Shown: positions 7,591-14,214 of the stretch, one piece after another
Numbering within the stretch: position 1 is the stretch's first letter
How the letters are laid out: each line of letters opens with the position of its first letter
NCBI GenBank assembly: GCA_011046295.1
Contig: DSAV01000008.1
Coordinates: forward strand, 1 to 16,049
DNA from: Deltaproteobacteria bacterium
GTDB taxonomy: Bacteria; Desulfobacterota; Syntrophia; Syntrophales; Smithellaceae
DNA: 16,049 bases
Direction: 5' to 3'
Made by a program: the position numbers and the translations under genes
Notes under the pieces: generated by a model
Databases searched by the model: none
Told to the model about the DNA's origin: nothing
The model's input: the letters and a program-made list of their open reading frames with translations, nothing else

Positions 7591-8139
7591 TTATTTTTTT
7601 AGGGGTGCAGGTGAAAAGTCATACCGCGCGGCCATCTGTGCCCAATTACCTTGCGCCTGAAGAATCATATCGCATATTTCTCTCACCGCGCCATGGCCTC
7701 CTGAGTTTATCGTTATGTAATCAACTTCATTCTTAACCACATCGAGGGCGTCCGATACTGCCGCGGAAAAGCCTACGCGCTTTAACACGGGAATATCTAC
7801 GATGTCATCACCCACGTATGCCACTTTGTTTTCCGGCAAACCGTGTTTGAGCAGTATTTTTTCAAATATTTCTTTTTTGTTGAGCGCCCCCTGATAAACA
7901 TCCCCTATTTCCAGGTCTTTGGCCCTGTGTTCAACAACTTTTGATTTGCGCCCCGTCAATATGGCCACCTTGATTCCGTAGCGCTGCAGCAGTTTGATGC
8001 CGTGACCATCCCGAACATCGAAATTTTTCATCTCGCGCCCAGCGTTATCCATGATAATTCGCCCATCCGTCATAACGCCGTCCACGTCCAAAATGAGCAA
8101 ACGAATTCCCCGAAGTTTTTCTTTTATATTTTTTTTCAT
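7591..8139 (-). CDS. kdsC: 3-deoxy-D-manno-octulosonate 8-phosphate phosphatase KdsC
   Basis: This 182-residue HAD-family phosphatase lacks a cap domain, as KdsC does. Motif I is LILDVDGVMTDG with nucleophile D18 and acid D20; motif II is LTGR (61-64); the motif III lysine is in the ALNKKE segment; motif IV is YVGDDIVDIPV with D111 and D112. It removes phosphate from Kdo-8-phosphate, the step after KdsA in making Kdo for LPS inner core. The QGALNKKEIFEKIL and GHGAVREICDMIL stretches are typical of KdsC tetramers. It starts 4 bases after kdsA ends, and its ribosome site lies inside the kdsA tail (AAGGAAAG), so expression is coupled. The C-terminal tail (about 160-182) is slightly longer than the core fold needs. 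Confidence 0.95.
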   Translation of the reverse strand: MKKNIKEKLRGIRLLILDVDGVMTDGRIIMDNAGREMKNFDVRDGHGIKLLQRYGIKVAILTGRKSKVVEHRAKDLEIGDVYQGALNKKEIFEKILLKHGLPENKVAYVGDDIVDIPVLKRVGFSAAVSDALDVVKNEVDYITINSGGHGAVREICDMILQAQGNWAQMAARYDFSPAPLKK

Positions 8140-8143
8140 TTCT

Positions 8144-8965
8144 TCATCTTTCCTTGACTAAGTGATCAATTTTTTTAAGAACGGTGAGCACTTCTTCCAG
8201 TGAATCGAGATAAAGTGAATTGGCTCCGTCACAAAGAGCTTTTTGCGGATCGCGATGCACTTCAAAAAATATTCCATCCACTCCCGCGGCAACCGCCGCG
8301 CGCGCCAGATATGGAACCATGTCCCTTTCTCCGCCTGACGCGTTCCCCGCGCCCCCCGGAAATTGAACGGAATGAGTGGCGTCAAAAATAACCGGGTATC
8401 CCATCTTTCTCATTACCGGCAGGGCGCGTACGTCGAACACAAGGTTGTTGTAACCAAAAGAAGCTCCGCGTTCAGTAAGCATAATATTCTCATTACCGGC
8501 GGTTTTAATCTTTTCTATTACATTGGCCATATCCCACGGCGCGAGAAATTGTCCTTTTTTAACATTTATTATCCTCGCCTTTTTCGCTATTTCGGTCACA
8601 AAATCCGTCTGGCGGCATAAAAATGCGGGGACCTGTAAAACATCAAGAACCTCCGCGGCAGGATCGATTTCTTCAAATCGGTGCACGTCGGAAAGAACGG
8701 GGATTTTTAATTTATCCTTAATATTTTTCAGCATTGCCAGACCTTCTTTAAGTCCGGGGCCGCGATAGGATTTAACTGAAGTGCGGTTAGCTTTATCGTA
8801 GGATGCTTTGAAAATAAAGGGTATATTTAATTTGGTCGTGAGTTTTTGCAGATAAACGGCGGCATCCATCGCTGTCTCTTCATCCTCCAAAACACACGGC
8901 CCCGAAATTAAGACAAATCCGGCATTATCTCCTATGTCAAAATCTCTTAATTTGATTTTTTTCAT
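8144..8965 (-). CDS. kdsA: 3-deoxy-8-phosphooctulonate synthase KdsA, metal-dependent type
   Basis: The 273-residue TIM-barrel enzyme condenses arabinose-5-phosphate with phosphoenolpyruvate to give Kdo-8-phosphate. Signature segments are FIFKASYDKANRTS (50-63), PVLSDVHRFEE, VPAFLCRQTDF, INVKKGQFLAPWDM and IFDATHSVQFPGG. C24 in SGPCVLED sits where metal-dependent KdsA (Aquifex type) has its metal-binding Cys, while the E. coli enzyme has Asn. H198, E235 and D246 match the other three metal ligands, so this should be the metal-dependent class. Its ATG overlaps the stop of the upstream TPR gene (ATGA, 8962-8965), and AGGAG within that gene's end acts as ribosome site. It is followed at once by kdsC. 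Confidence 0.97.
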   Translation of the reverse strand: MKKIKLRDFDIGDNAGFVLISGPCVLEDEETAMDAAVYLQKLTTKLNIPFIFKASYDKANRTSVKSYRGPGLKEGLAMLKNIKDKLKIPVLSDVHRFEEIDPAAEVLDVLQVPAFLCRQTDFVTEIAKKARIINVKKGQFLAPWDMANVIEKIKTAGNENIMLTERGASFGYNNLVFDVRALPVMRKMGYPVIFDATHSVQFPGGAGNASGGERDMVPYLARAAVAAGVDGIFFEVHRDPQKALCDGANSLYLDSLEEVLTVLKKIDHLVKER

Positions 8966-10989
8966 TTTTCTTGCTCCTGGTCTTTTTGCGCTGGCGTCAT
9001 TTCTTTTAAAAGCTGAATTCTCATCCGGGGAATTCCTCTGCCCGCCTTTGTCGAATCCGGATTAAGCTCGTAGGCTGTTGTATAGGCTTTGAGCGCCTCG
9101 GAGTAAAGCCCTTTTTTTTCATAAGCCTCGCCAAGATTGGCATAAAGCTCACTGTCTTCACGGTCATACTTCAAAGCAATCAGATAATTTTCAATAGCGC
9201 TACCCAAATTACCGGCTGTGGCGTAAGCGTATCCGAGGCTGGAGTAGGATGATGATTGTTTTGGTTCCAACCTTACAATGTTTTTATAATAACCAATCGC
9301 TTTTTTGTAATTCTTTTCCTTGAGGAAATAATCCGCGATGATGCTCAGAGTTTCTTTTGTCTGAGGAGATATTTTTTCATAAATGGCTATTGCTTCCTTT
9401 TCCCGGCCCAGCTCATTATAAGCATAAGCCAGATTGTAATAAAGAGTCGAATGTTTTGCTCCGAGTTTTAACGCTTTTTCATAATTTTGGGCGGAGGCCG
9501 AATAATTCTTCAGCTCACCGTAAGCAAAACCTAAATTTACGAAAACTGTCGCTTGCCGCGGATATTTTTTTGCCAGAATTTCGTAGTATTTAACGGCCTG
9601 ATCAAATTTCCTGCTTTTCAAATAAAGCGCGGCAATCCTTTCCGTCGCATCCGTGTCTTGCGGGCTGATTTTCAAAACCTGTTCATATTCTTTTATCGCC
9701 TGATCATTCATTTCTCTTTTTTCGTAAGCGGAGCCCATGTTGAAGTGGATAACCGGATCGCCCGGAGCCAGCGAAACCGCTTTTCTGAGCATGTCCATTT
9801 CCTCTTTTGCCTTGCCCTGCCCGGCGTAAGCCAAAGCCAGATTGGCGTACGCGGCGGCCAGTTTCGGCCTGCTTTTAATCAGCAGATTGTAATATTTTAC
9901 CGCTTCGTCATATTTTTTCAGTTTCAGGTAAATATCGCCCAGCGCCTGCAGAGCCAGATCAGCGTCTTGTGAATTTTCGGCGATATACTTGTATTGTTTG
10001 ATAGCATGGCTGTTCATTTTTTCTCTTTCGTAAGCCTCGCCCAGCTTATAGCGCGCGGCATAGTTTTCCGGCTGAAGCTTCACTACTTCGTTGTAATTAT
10101 CCATGGCCTGCCGCCACAATCCCTTTTCAGAAAGGGCGACGGCCAATGCAGTGTAAGCCTCCGCCTCTTTAGAGTTGATTTTTGCAAGTCTTCTCGCTGC
10201 CGCTATCGCGTTATCGTAATCTTTTTTCTTGATATAGCACTTCGCCAGTTCTTCGAGCGCACCCGCGTCATTGGGGTTTATCCTCAGAATTTCCTGATAC
10301 TGCCTGATCGCCTCGGCTGTCTTTTCCTGGCGCAGGTAAATTCCGGCGAGAATCTTGCGTACACCGGTATCCTGTTTATTCATGGCTATCGCTTTTCGTA
10401 AATATTCGATTTGTTTGCTTGAAGTTGCGGTATCACGGGCGAAGCGAAGCCAGTCCTGCGGGGTAATCATGACTTTTAGCGGCACTGTTCCTATTTCTAT
10501 ATCATTGTAATATACACGTATTTTATAACTGGTATCTTCTGTTGTGCCTTTTGCGGCGGCGGGGCTTTGCATTACTTTGTCCACCAGTTCAACGCCGCGC
10601 AGCAAAAAGCCGATGTCGTTTTCCGATTTGCCCAGCCCTTCTACTTTTACCGCTATTTTTCTGCCTTTCAAATCGTCGCTGGCAACGAACTTAACAACAA
10701 ATTCATCCCGGTAAGTCAACTCCAGCATATCACGCGCGCCCACGCGCAAGTCCTGACCGTTTTTTTCTATGCCCAGATAATAGAAACGGGGCGTCTGATT
10801 CAGCATGTAATGAGAAAAAGCGTTTTTAACCCGCGAACCCGCGTAGGTTACGGCACGAATAGTCTGGGGATGAAAAAAATACAATAAACCGTATATTAAG
10901 ATAAGCGCGATTGAGACAATAAATATTTTTACGGCGTAACCGCGCCATTTCAGCCTTCCGATTTTCATCTTTCTGTGACGCATTGTCAT
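8962..10989 (-). CDS. Membrane-anchored tetratricopeptide repeat protein
   Basis: The 675-residue protein has a basic cytoplasmic N-terminus (1-20) and one transmembrane helix (about 20-39, VKIFIVSIALILIYGLLYFF). A beta-rich domain of no family I recognise follows (about 70-178: FYYLGIEKNGQDLRVGARDMLEL through VYYNDIEIGTVPLKVMI). Then come about 13 consecutive 34-residue TPRs from about 209 to 655, with clear repeats such as AAYANLALAYAGQGKAKEEMDMLRKAVSL. A charged tail (QKDQEQEK) ends it. TPRs bind proteins, so a scaffold for envelope assembly at the outer face of the inner membrane is likely; the exact role is unknown. It is 46 bases after the recombinase and overlaps kdsA by 4 bases, tying it to Kdo/LPS production. 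ATGs at 10989 and 10983 are both possible; GGAAAAAG precedes the first. Confidence 0.85.
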   Translation of the reverse strand: MTMRHRKMKIGRLKWRGYAVKIFIVSIALILIYGLLYFFHPQTIRAVTYAGSRVKNAFSHYMLNQTPRFYYLGIEKNGQDLRVGARDMLELTYRDEFVVKFVASDDLKGRKIAVKVEGLGKSENDIGFLLRGVELVDKVMQSPAAAKGTTEDTSYKIRVYYNDIEIGTVPLKVMITPQDWLRFARDTATSSKQIEYLRKAIAMNKQDTGVRKILAGIYLRQEKTAEAIRQYQEILRINPNDAGALEELAKCYIKKKDYDNAIAAARRLAKINSKEAEAYTALAVALSEKGLWRQAMDNYNEVVKLQPENYAARYKLGEAYEREKMNSHAIKQYKYIAENSQDADLALQALGDIYLKLKKYDEAVKYYNLLIKSRPKLAAAYANLALAYAGQGKAKEEMDMLRKAVSLAPGDPVIHFNMGSAYEKREMNDQAIKEYEQVLKISPQDTDATERIAALYLKSRKFDQAVKYYEILAKKYPRQATVFVNLGFAYGELKNYSASAQNYEKALKLGAKHSTLYYNLAYAYNELGREKEAIAIYEKISPQTKETLSIIADYFLKEKNYKKAIGYYKNIVRLEPKQSSSYSSLGYAYATAGNLGSAIENYLIALKYDREDSELYANLGEAYEKKGLYSEALKAYTTAYELNPDSTKAGRGIPRMRIQLLKEMTPAQKDQEQEK

Positions 10990-11035
10990 ACTTTTTCCGA
11001 TTCCCGATAATTTGTTTGCTGCCGCCGGTTATATA

Positions 11036-11923
11036 TTATCCCCGTGGATGATATTTCCGGTGAATTTCTTTTAGCCTGTCGCGGGTAATATGCGTGTAGA
11101 TTTGTGTTGTGGAAATATCGGCATGTCCCAGCATTACCTGTACCGTGCGCAAATCCGCTCCTCCTTCCAGCAGGTGCGAGGCGAAGGAATGCCGGAATGT
11201 GTGCGGGTGAACCTTTTTTTTCAATCCGGCTTTCTGGGAATAGCGGATAACCATTTTCCAGAAACCCTGCCTGGTGAATTTATTGCCGAAACGGTTTAAA
11301 AACAAAATTTCCGTTTTTTTTCGCCCCATCAACTGGGATCGCGCCTTATCTGTATAAAGTTTCGTGCAATCATAGGCTGTTTTGCCGATGGGAACAATTC
11401 TTTCCTTGCCGCCTTTGCCCATAACCGTCAGGAAACCGACCTGCCAGTTGATGCTGCTCATTGTCAGATTAACCAGTTCCGAAACGCGGATTCCTGTCGC
11501 GTACAAAATTTCCAGCATGGCCGTATCACGCAGCGCCGCCGGTGACTGGCCTCCCGGCTGGGCTAAAATAATTTTCATTTCTTCCCTGCTGAGCGTATCG
11601 GGAAGGCGCATCCATACTTTTGCCAGTTCAATATTAGCCAGTGGCGTCTGCTCGGCCTCCTTTTCCATAAGCAGGTATTTATAAAAACCTCTCAGGGCGG
11701 CAAGCTGACGGTTCATGGAGTTTGCCGACATTCCTTCACTCTTAACTTTAATAAGATATTCGGTGATAATTTCAGGCTTGACTTCGCTCAAGTTGGTCAA
11801 TCCCCTCTGCCTGACAAACTCAAGAAAGCGTCTCAGATCGCGGCCGTAGGCCTCGAGTGTGTTTTGCGCAAGGCCCCTTTCAATCAAAAGATAGTTTAAG
11901 TACTTTTCAAGTAAATGCCGCAT
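11036..11923 (-). CDS. xerD: Site-specific tyrosine recombinase, XerC/XerD family
   Basis: The 295-residue protein is the normal Xer length. An N-terminal SAM-like core-binding domain (about 1-90: YLLIERGLAQNTLEAYGRDLRRF) precedes the catalytic domain. The catalytic set is complete: R146 in ATGIRVSEL, K170 in GKGGKERIVP, H241 and R244 in HTFRHSFASHLL, H267 in LGHADISTTQ, and nucleophile Y276 in IYTHI. These lie 2-3 residues before the E. coli XerD positions, with no gaps. Such enzymes resolve chromosome dimers at dif with FtsK. The window shows no dif site, and XerC versus XerD cannot be decided safely; the symbol is my best guess. The ATG at 11923 has no Shine-Dalgarno sequence. It is divergent from rpiB and heads the minus-strand block. 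No phage or island genes adjoin it, which supports a housekeeping role. Confidence 0.9.
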   Translation of the reverse strand: MRHLLEKYLNYLLIERGLAQNTLEAYGRDLRRFLEFVRQRGLTNLSEVKPEIITEYLIKVKSEGMSANSMNRQLAALRGFYKYLLMEKEAEQTPLANIELAKVWMRLPDTLSREEMKIILAQPGGQSPAALRDTAMLEILYATGIRVSELVNLTMSSINWQVGFLTVMGKGGKERIVPIGKTAYDCTKLYTDKARSQLMGRKKTEILFLNRFGNKFTRQGFWKMVIRYSQKAGLKKKVHPHTFRHSFASHLLEGGADLRTVQVMLGHADISTTQIYTHITRDRLKEIHRKYHPRG

Positions 11924-11968
11924 GTATTTTTTTTAGCGTAAATAAGTCTGTGAAGCAAAGATTTTTTG

Positions 11969-11998
11969 TTGACTTCTCGCGCAATCTCATCAAAATAT
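11969..11998 (+). promoter_or_regulatory. Weak candidate promoter for rpiB
   Basis: TTGACT at 11969-11974 is followed 18 bases later by AAATAT (11993-11998), in the 117-base divergent gap between the recombinase and rpiB. The -35 is good, the -10 poor. The strong GGAGGA ribosome site of rpiB lies downstream at about 12027. Confidence 0.3.
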
Positions 11999-12040
11999 AG
12001 CGGCAAATAAATTACCAATCACTTCTGGAGGAAACACCTG

Positions 12041-12490
12041 ATGAAAAAAGTCGTCATCGCCTCCGACCACGGCGCGGTAACTCTGAAAAGTAAAATTATA
12101 TCCTTTTTAAAAACAAGCGGTTACGAAATCAGGGACATGGGTGTCCATACCGAAGATTCCGTGGATTATCCGGATCTTGCCGTTTTGACTTGTAACGAAT
12201 TCAAGACCGGCGGCTATGATTTCGGTATTTTACTTTGCGGCACGGGCATCGGCATGTCGATTACCGCCAACAAAATCGCCGGCATCCGCTGCGCGCAGAT
12301 TTTCGACCTTTTTACCGCCGAAATGGCCAAAGCGCATAACAATGCCAATTTCATCGTTTTTGGCGGCAGGGTTCAATACAGTGTGCCGGTTGGAGAAATG
12401 ATTGAAAAATTCGCGAACACATCGTTTATGGGCGAACGCCACGAACGGAGAGTCGCGAAAATTATGGGCGTGGAAAAAAGCAAGTGCTGA
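12041..12490 (+). CDS. rpiB: Ribose-5-phosphate isomerase B
   Basis: This 149-residue RpiB/LacAB-family sugar-phosphate isomerase interconverts ribose-5-phosphate and ribulose-5-phosphate in the non-oxidative pentose phosphate pathway. It shows the N-terminal VVIASDHGA motif (residues 4-12), the substrate loop VDYPDLA (41-47), and the active-site cysteine C66 in LLCGTGIGMSITANK. HNNANF (about 99-104), FGGR and RHERRVAKI near the end complete the family pattern. The anion-binding loop GTGIGMSI is intact. The ATG at 12041 follows a strong GGAGGAAACACCTG ribosome site. Other organisms use it in place of RpiA or for allose. Here it neighbours a transcription regulator with a 92-base gap. Ribulose-5-phosphate is also the precursor of arabinose-5-phosphate for KdsA, which is a metabolic link rather than proof of co-regulation. 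Confidence 0.94.
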   Translation: MKKVVIASDHGAVTLKSKIISFLKTSGYEIRDMGVHTEDSVDYPDLAVLTCNEFKTGGYDFGILLCGTGIGMSITANKIAGIRCAQIFDLFTAEMAKAHNNANFIVFGGRVQYSVPVGEMIEKFANTSFMGERHERRVAKIMGVEKSKC

Positions 12491-12582
12491 ACTTCTAAAA
12501 GCGGCACGCCTGGCTTTGTCCGCGCGAAAAAATATTAACCTTGGCAATATGATTTATCTCAATGTCTTCCGGGAAAAACCAT

Positions 12583-13269
12583 ATGAACTTGACTAAAATA
12601 CTCTCCGGCATCCCCCTCTTTTCCGGCCTGTCCCGGCAACAGTATCAACATCTGAGAGGCATAGCCTTGGAGCAGAAATACAAACAGGGGCAAATTTTTT
12701 TTTCTGAAGGGGACAAAGGTGCCGGCTTTTACGTCATTATCTCCGGCAAAGTGAAAATTTACAAGCTCTCGGGAGATGGCAAAGAGCAAATAATACATAT
12801 CATGGGGCATAATGAAACTTTCGGCGAGGCCGCGGCTTTCGCCGGGAAGCCTTTTCCCGCATTCGCTCAGGCGCTGGCTGAGTGCCGCGTTTTATTTTTC
12901 CCGAGAATCGAATTCATGAAACTGCTGGAGCAAAGCCCTTCTCTGGCGTCAAGCATGCTGGCTTCCCTGTCTAGGCGTTTGCTTATCCTGGCATCACTGG
13001 TGGAAAATCTTTCCCTGAAAGAAGTACCCAACAGAATTGCTGTCTATCTGCTTTATTTGAGTGAACGACAGAAGCGTGCTGATGATGTTGAACTTGATAT
13101 ATCTAAGAATCAGATGGCCGCGCTTCTGGGAACCATTCCCGAAACGCTCTCGCGTATTTTAAAACGTATGTCCGGGGAAAAATTAATCAAAACGAGGGGG
13201 CGCCACATTCAAATTCTGAACAGGAACGCGCTGGACGAATTGGCCTGCGGCATCAGAAAACTATCCTGA
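12583..13269 (+). CDS. CRP/FNR-family transcription regulator
   Basis: From the ATG at 12583 the protein has 228 residues. An N-terminal cyclic-nucleotide-binding-type beta roll (about 8-120) includes GQIFFSEGDKGAGFYVIISGKVKIYK and FGEAAAFAGKPFPAFAQAL. A dimerisation helix (about 125-160) and a C-terminal winged helix-turn-helix (about 172-215) follow. The recognition helix reads IPETLSRILKRM: E187, S190 and R191 form the E-x-x-S-R pattern by which FNR-type regulators read TTGAT half-sites. There is no N-terminal cysteine cluster, and the Arg-Ser pair that binds cAMP phosphate in CRP is replaced by Pro-Ala, so a DNR-like sensor is more likely than FNR or CRP. The effector is unknown. GGGAAAAACC favours this start over an ATG at 12562 that has no ribosome site. 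The methyltransferase-Nudix pair follows in the same direction. Confidence 0.88.
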   Translation: MNLTKILSGIPLFSGLSRQQYQHLRGIALEQKYKQGQIFFSEGDKGAGFYVIISGKVKIYKLSGDGKEQIIHIMGHNETFGEAAAFAGKPFPAFAQALAECRVLFFPRIEFMKLLEQSPSLASSMLASLSRRLLILASLVENLSLKEVPNRIAVYLLYLSERQKRADDVELDISKNQMAALLGTIPETLSRILKRMSGEKLIKTRGRHIQILNRNALDELACGIRKLS

Positions 13270-13284
13270 CACAACAGTTTTTGC

Positions 13285-13313
13285 TTGATAATGGCAAGAA
13301 TACGAAATAAAAT
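13285..13313 (+). promoter_or_regulatory. Candidate sigma-70 promoter for the methyltransferase-Nudix operon
   Basis: TTGATA at 13285-13290, a 17-base spacer and TAAAAT at 13308-13313 match consensus at five of six positions each. The start would lie near 13320, about 34 bases before the ATG at 13354. An inverted CTTG/CAAG pair (13284-13287 and 13295-13298) overlaps the -35 and could be a regulator site, but it is short. Confidence 0.6.
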
Positions 13314-13332
13314 TTTTTTAAATACATTATAA

Positions 13333-13349
13333 ACACATAAGTGATGTGT
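13333..13349 (+). promoter_or_regulatory. Inverted repeat just before the methyltransferase start
   Basis: ACACAT (13333-13338) and ATGTGT (13344-13349) are perfect complements with a 5-base spacer, ending 4 bases before the ATG at 13354. It lies downstream of the predicted transcription start, where a Shine-Dalgarno sequence would be expected; none is present (the sequence reads GTGTCTCC). It could be an RNA hairpin limiting initiation or a repressor operator. Confidence 0.4.
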
Positions 13350-13353
13350 CTCC

Positions 13354-14214
13354 ATGGCGAATATTTTGGACAAAAATCAAATCAGCCAAATTTTTCGCGA
13401 CGCGCGAAAACATCAGCGCATCGGGCAAATAATCCGCCGTTTTTCCACCAATAAAGAAGATATAAGACAAATCGCGCTGAAAAATCTCGATTTATCCAGC
13501 TGCCGCAATGTATTGGAACTGGGCTGCGCTTTCGGCGCTTTTACCGAAGCGCTGAAAGGCAGGCTGCACCCGCAGGCAAAAATCACCGGCCTGGATATGC
13601 TTGCCGAATATGAATCTTTTTTTCTTGATGCCTGCCGCCGCGCGGGCTACGCGGGAGAATTTTCCGCCCGCGGAGTGGAGCAGATAATTAAATATCCCGC
13701 GGCTTCTTATGATCTGATTATCTGCAGTTACGCTTTATATTTCTTTCCCGATTTGATTGAAGATATCGCGCGCGTTCTTACCGGTGACGGGTTTTTTATC
13801 ACCATCACTCATTCCGAAGCCGACATGCGGGAATTGGTGAACATTATCAAAAAAATACTTAAAAAGAATAATTTTCTCGCGGACAATCAGGCTTTGCCGA
13901 TTGAAAATATTATCGGCAGATTTAACGCTCAAAACGGCGCCGACCTGCTGCGAAAACATTTCGGCCGCGTGCAATCGATAGATTTCAAAAATACGCTTAT
14001 TTTTCCGCCAGGCGAAATTAATTATTTCCTGGAATATTTTCAGTTTAAACAATCATTTTTTCTGACGGAGGCGCAAACAAAAAAACAGGATATTATGGAT
14101 GAGCTTTCGCGTGAACTTCAGAATACAGCACAGACTGGAAAATCCATTAATATGTGCAAAGACGATATAATTTTTATAGCTTCTCAACCCCTGGCGGCAA
14201 AGGAACCGGCATGA
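13354..14214 (+). CDS. Class I SAM-dependent methyltransferase, substrate unknown
   Basis: The 286-residue protein has a Rossmann-type methyltransferase core. Motif I is VLELGCAFGAF (53-63), the acidic ribose-binding residue is D81 in ITGLDML, and the post-motif is YDLIICSYALYFF (119-131), followed by VLTGDGFFITITH. The N-terminal DKNQISQIFRDARKHQRIGQ faintly recalls BioC-type enzymes, but no other BioC feature or biotin gene is nearby. Residues about 160-286 form a mostly helical, lysine-rich C-terminal region that may bind substrate. The target cannot be named. The start has no Shine-Dalgarno sequence and is preceded by an inverted repeat. The stop overlaps the ATG of the Nudix gene (ATGA, 14211-14214), so the two are translated together and probably serve one pathway. 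Confidence 0.8.
   Translation: MANILDKNQISQIFRDARKHQRIGQIIRRFSTNKEDIRQIALKNLDLSSCRNVLELGCAFGAFTEALKGRLHPQAKITGLDMLAEYESFFLDACRRAGYAGEFSARGVEQIIKYPAASYDLIICSYALYFFPDLIEDIARVLTGDGFFITITHSEADMRELVNIIKKILKKNNFLADNQALPIENIIGRFNAQNGADLLRKHFGRVQSIDFKNTLIFPPGEINYFLEYFQFKQSFFLTEAQTKKQDIMDELSRELQNTAQTGKSINMCKDDIIFIASQPLAAKEPA

Noticed and set aside
9553..9972. 139-codon plus-strand open frame within the TPR gene, and similar ones at 9994-10401 and 10567-10887
   Set aside because: These are antisense shadows of a repeat-rich gene; their translations are Phe-rich low-complexity sequences with no family features.
11036..11923. Tyrosine recombinase as an island or phage integrase
   Set aside because: Its length, close match to XerD catalytic positions, operon with housekeeping genes and lack of att-like repeats or mobile genes nearby favour Xer.
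13257..13282. AAAACT/AGTTTT inverted repeat followed by one more T after the regulator gene
   Set aside because: The stem is six pairs, mostly A-T, with a 13-base loop; too weak for a terminator call.
13285..13298. Possible FNR box TTGAT-AATG-GCAAG before the methyltransferase
   Set aside because: Only the left half matches; the right half agrees with ATCAA at one of five positions, so I do not call it a site.
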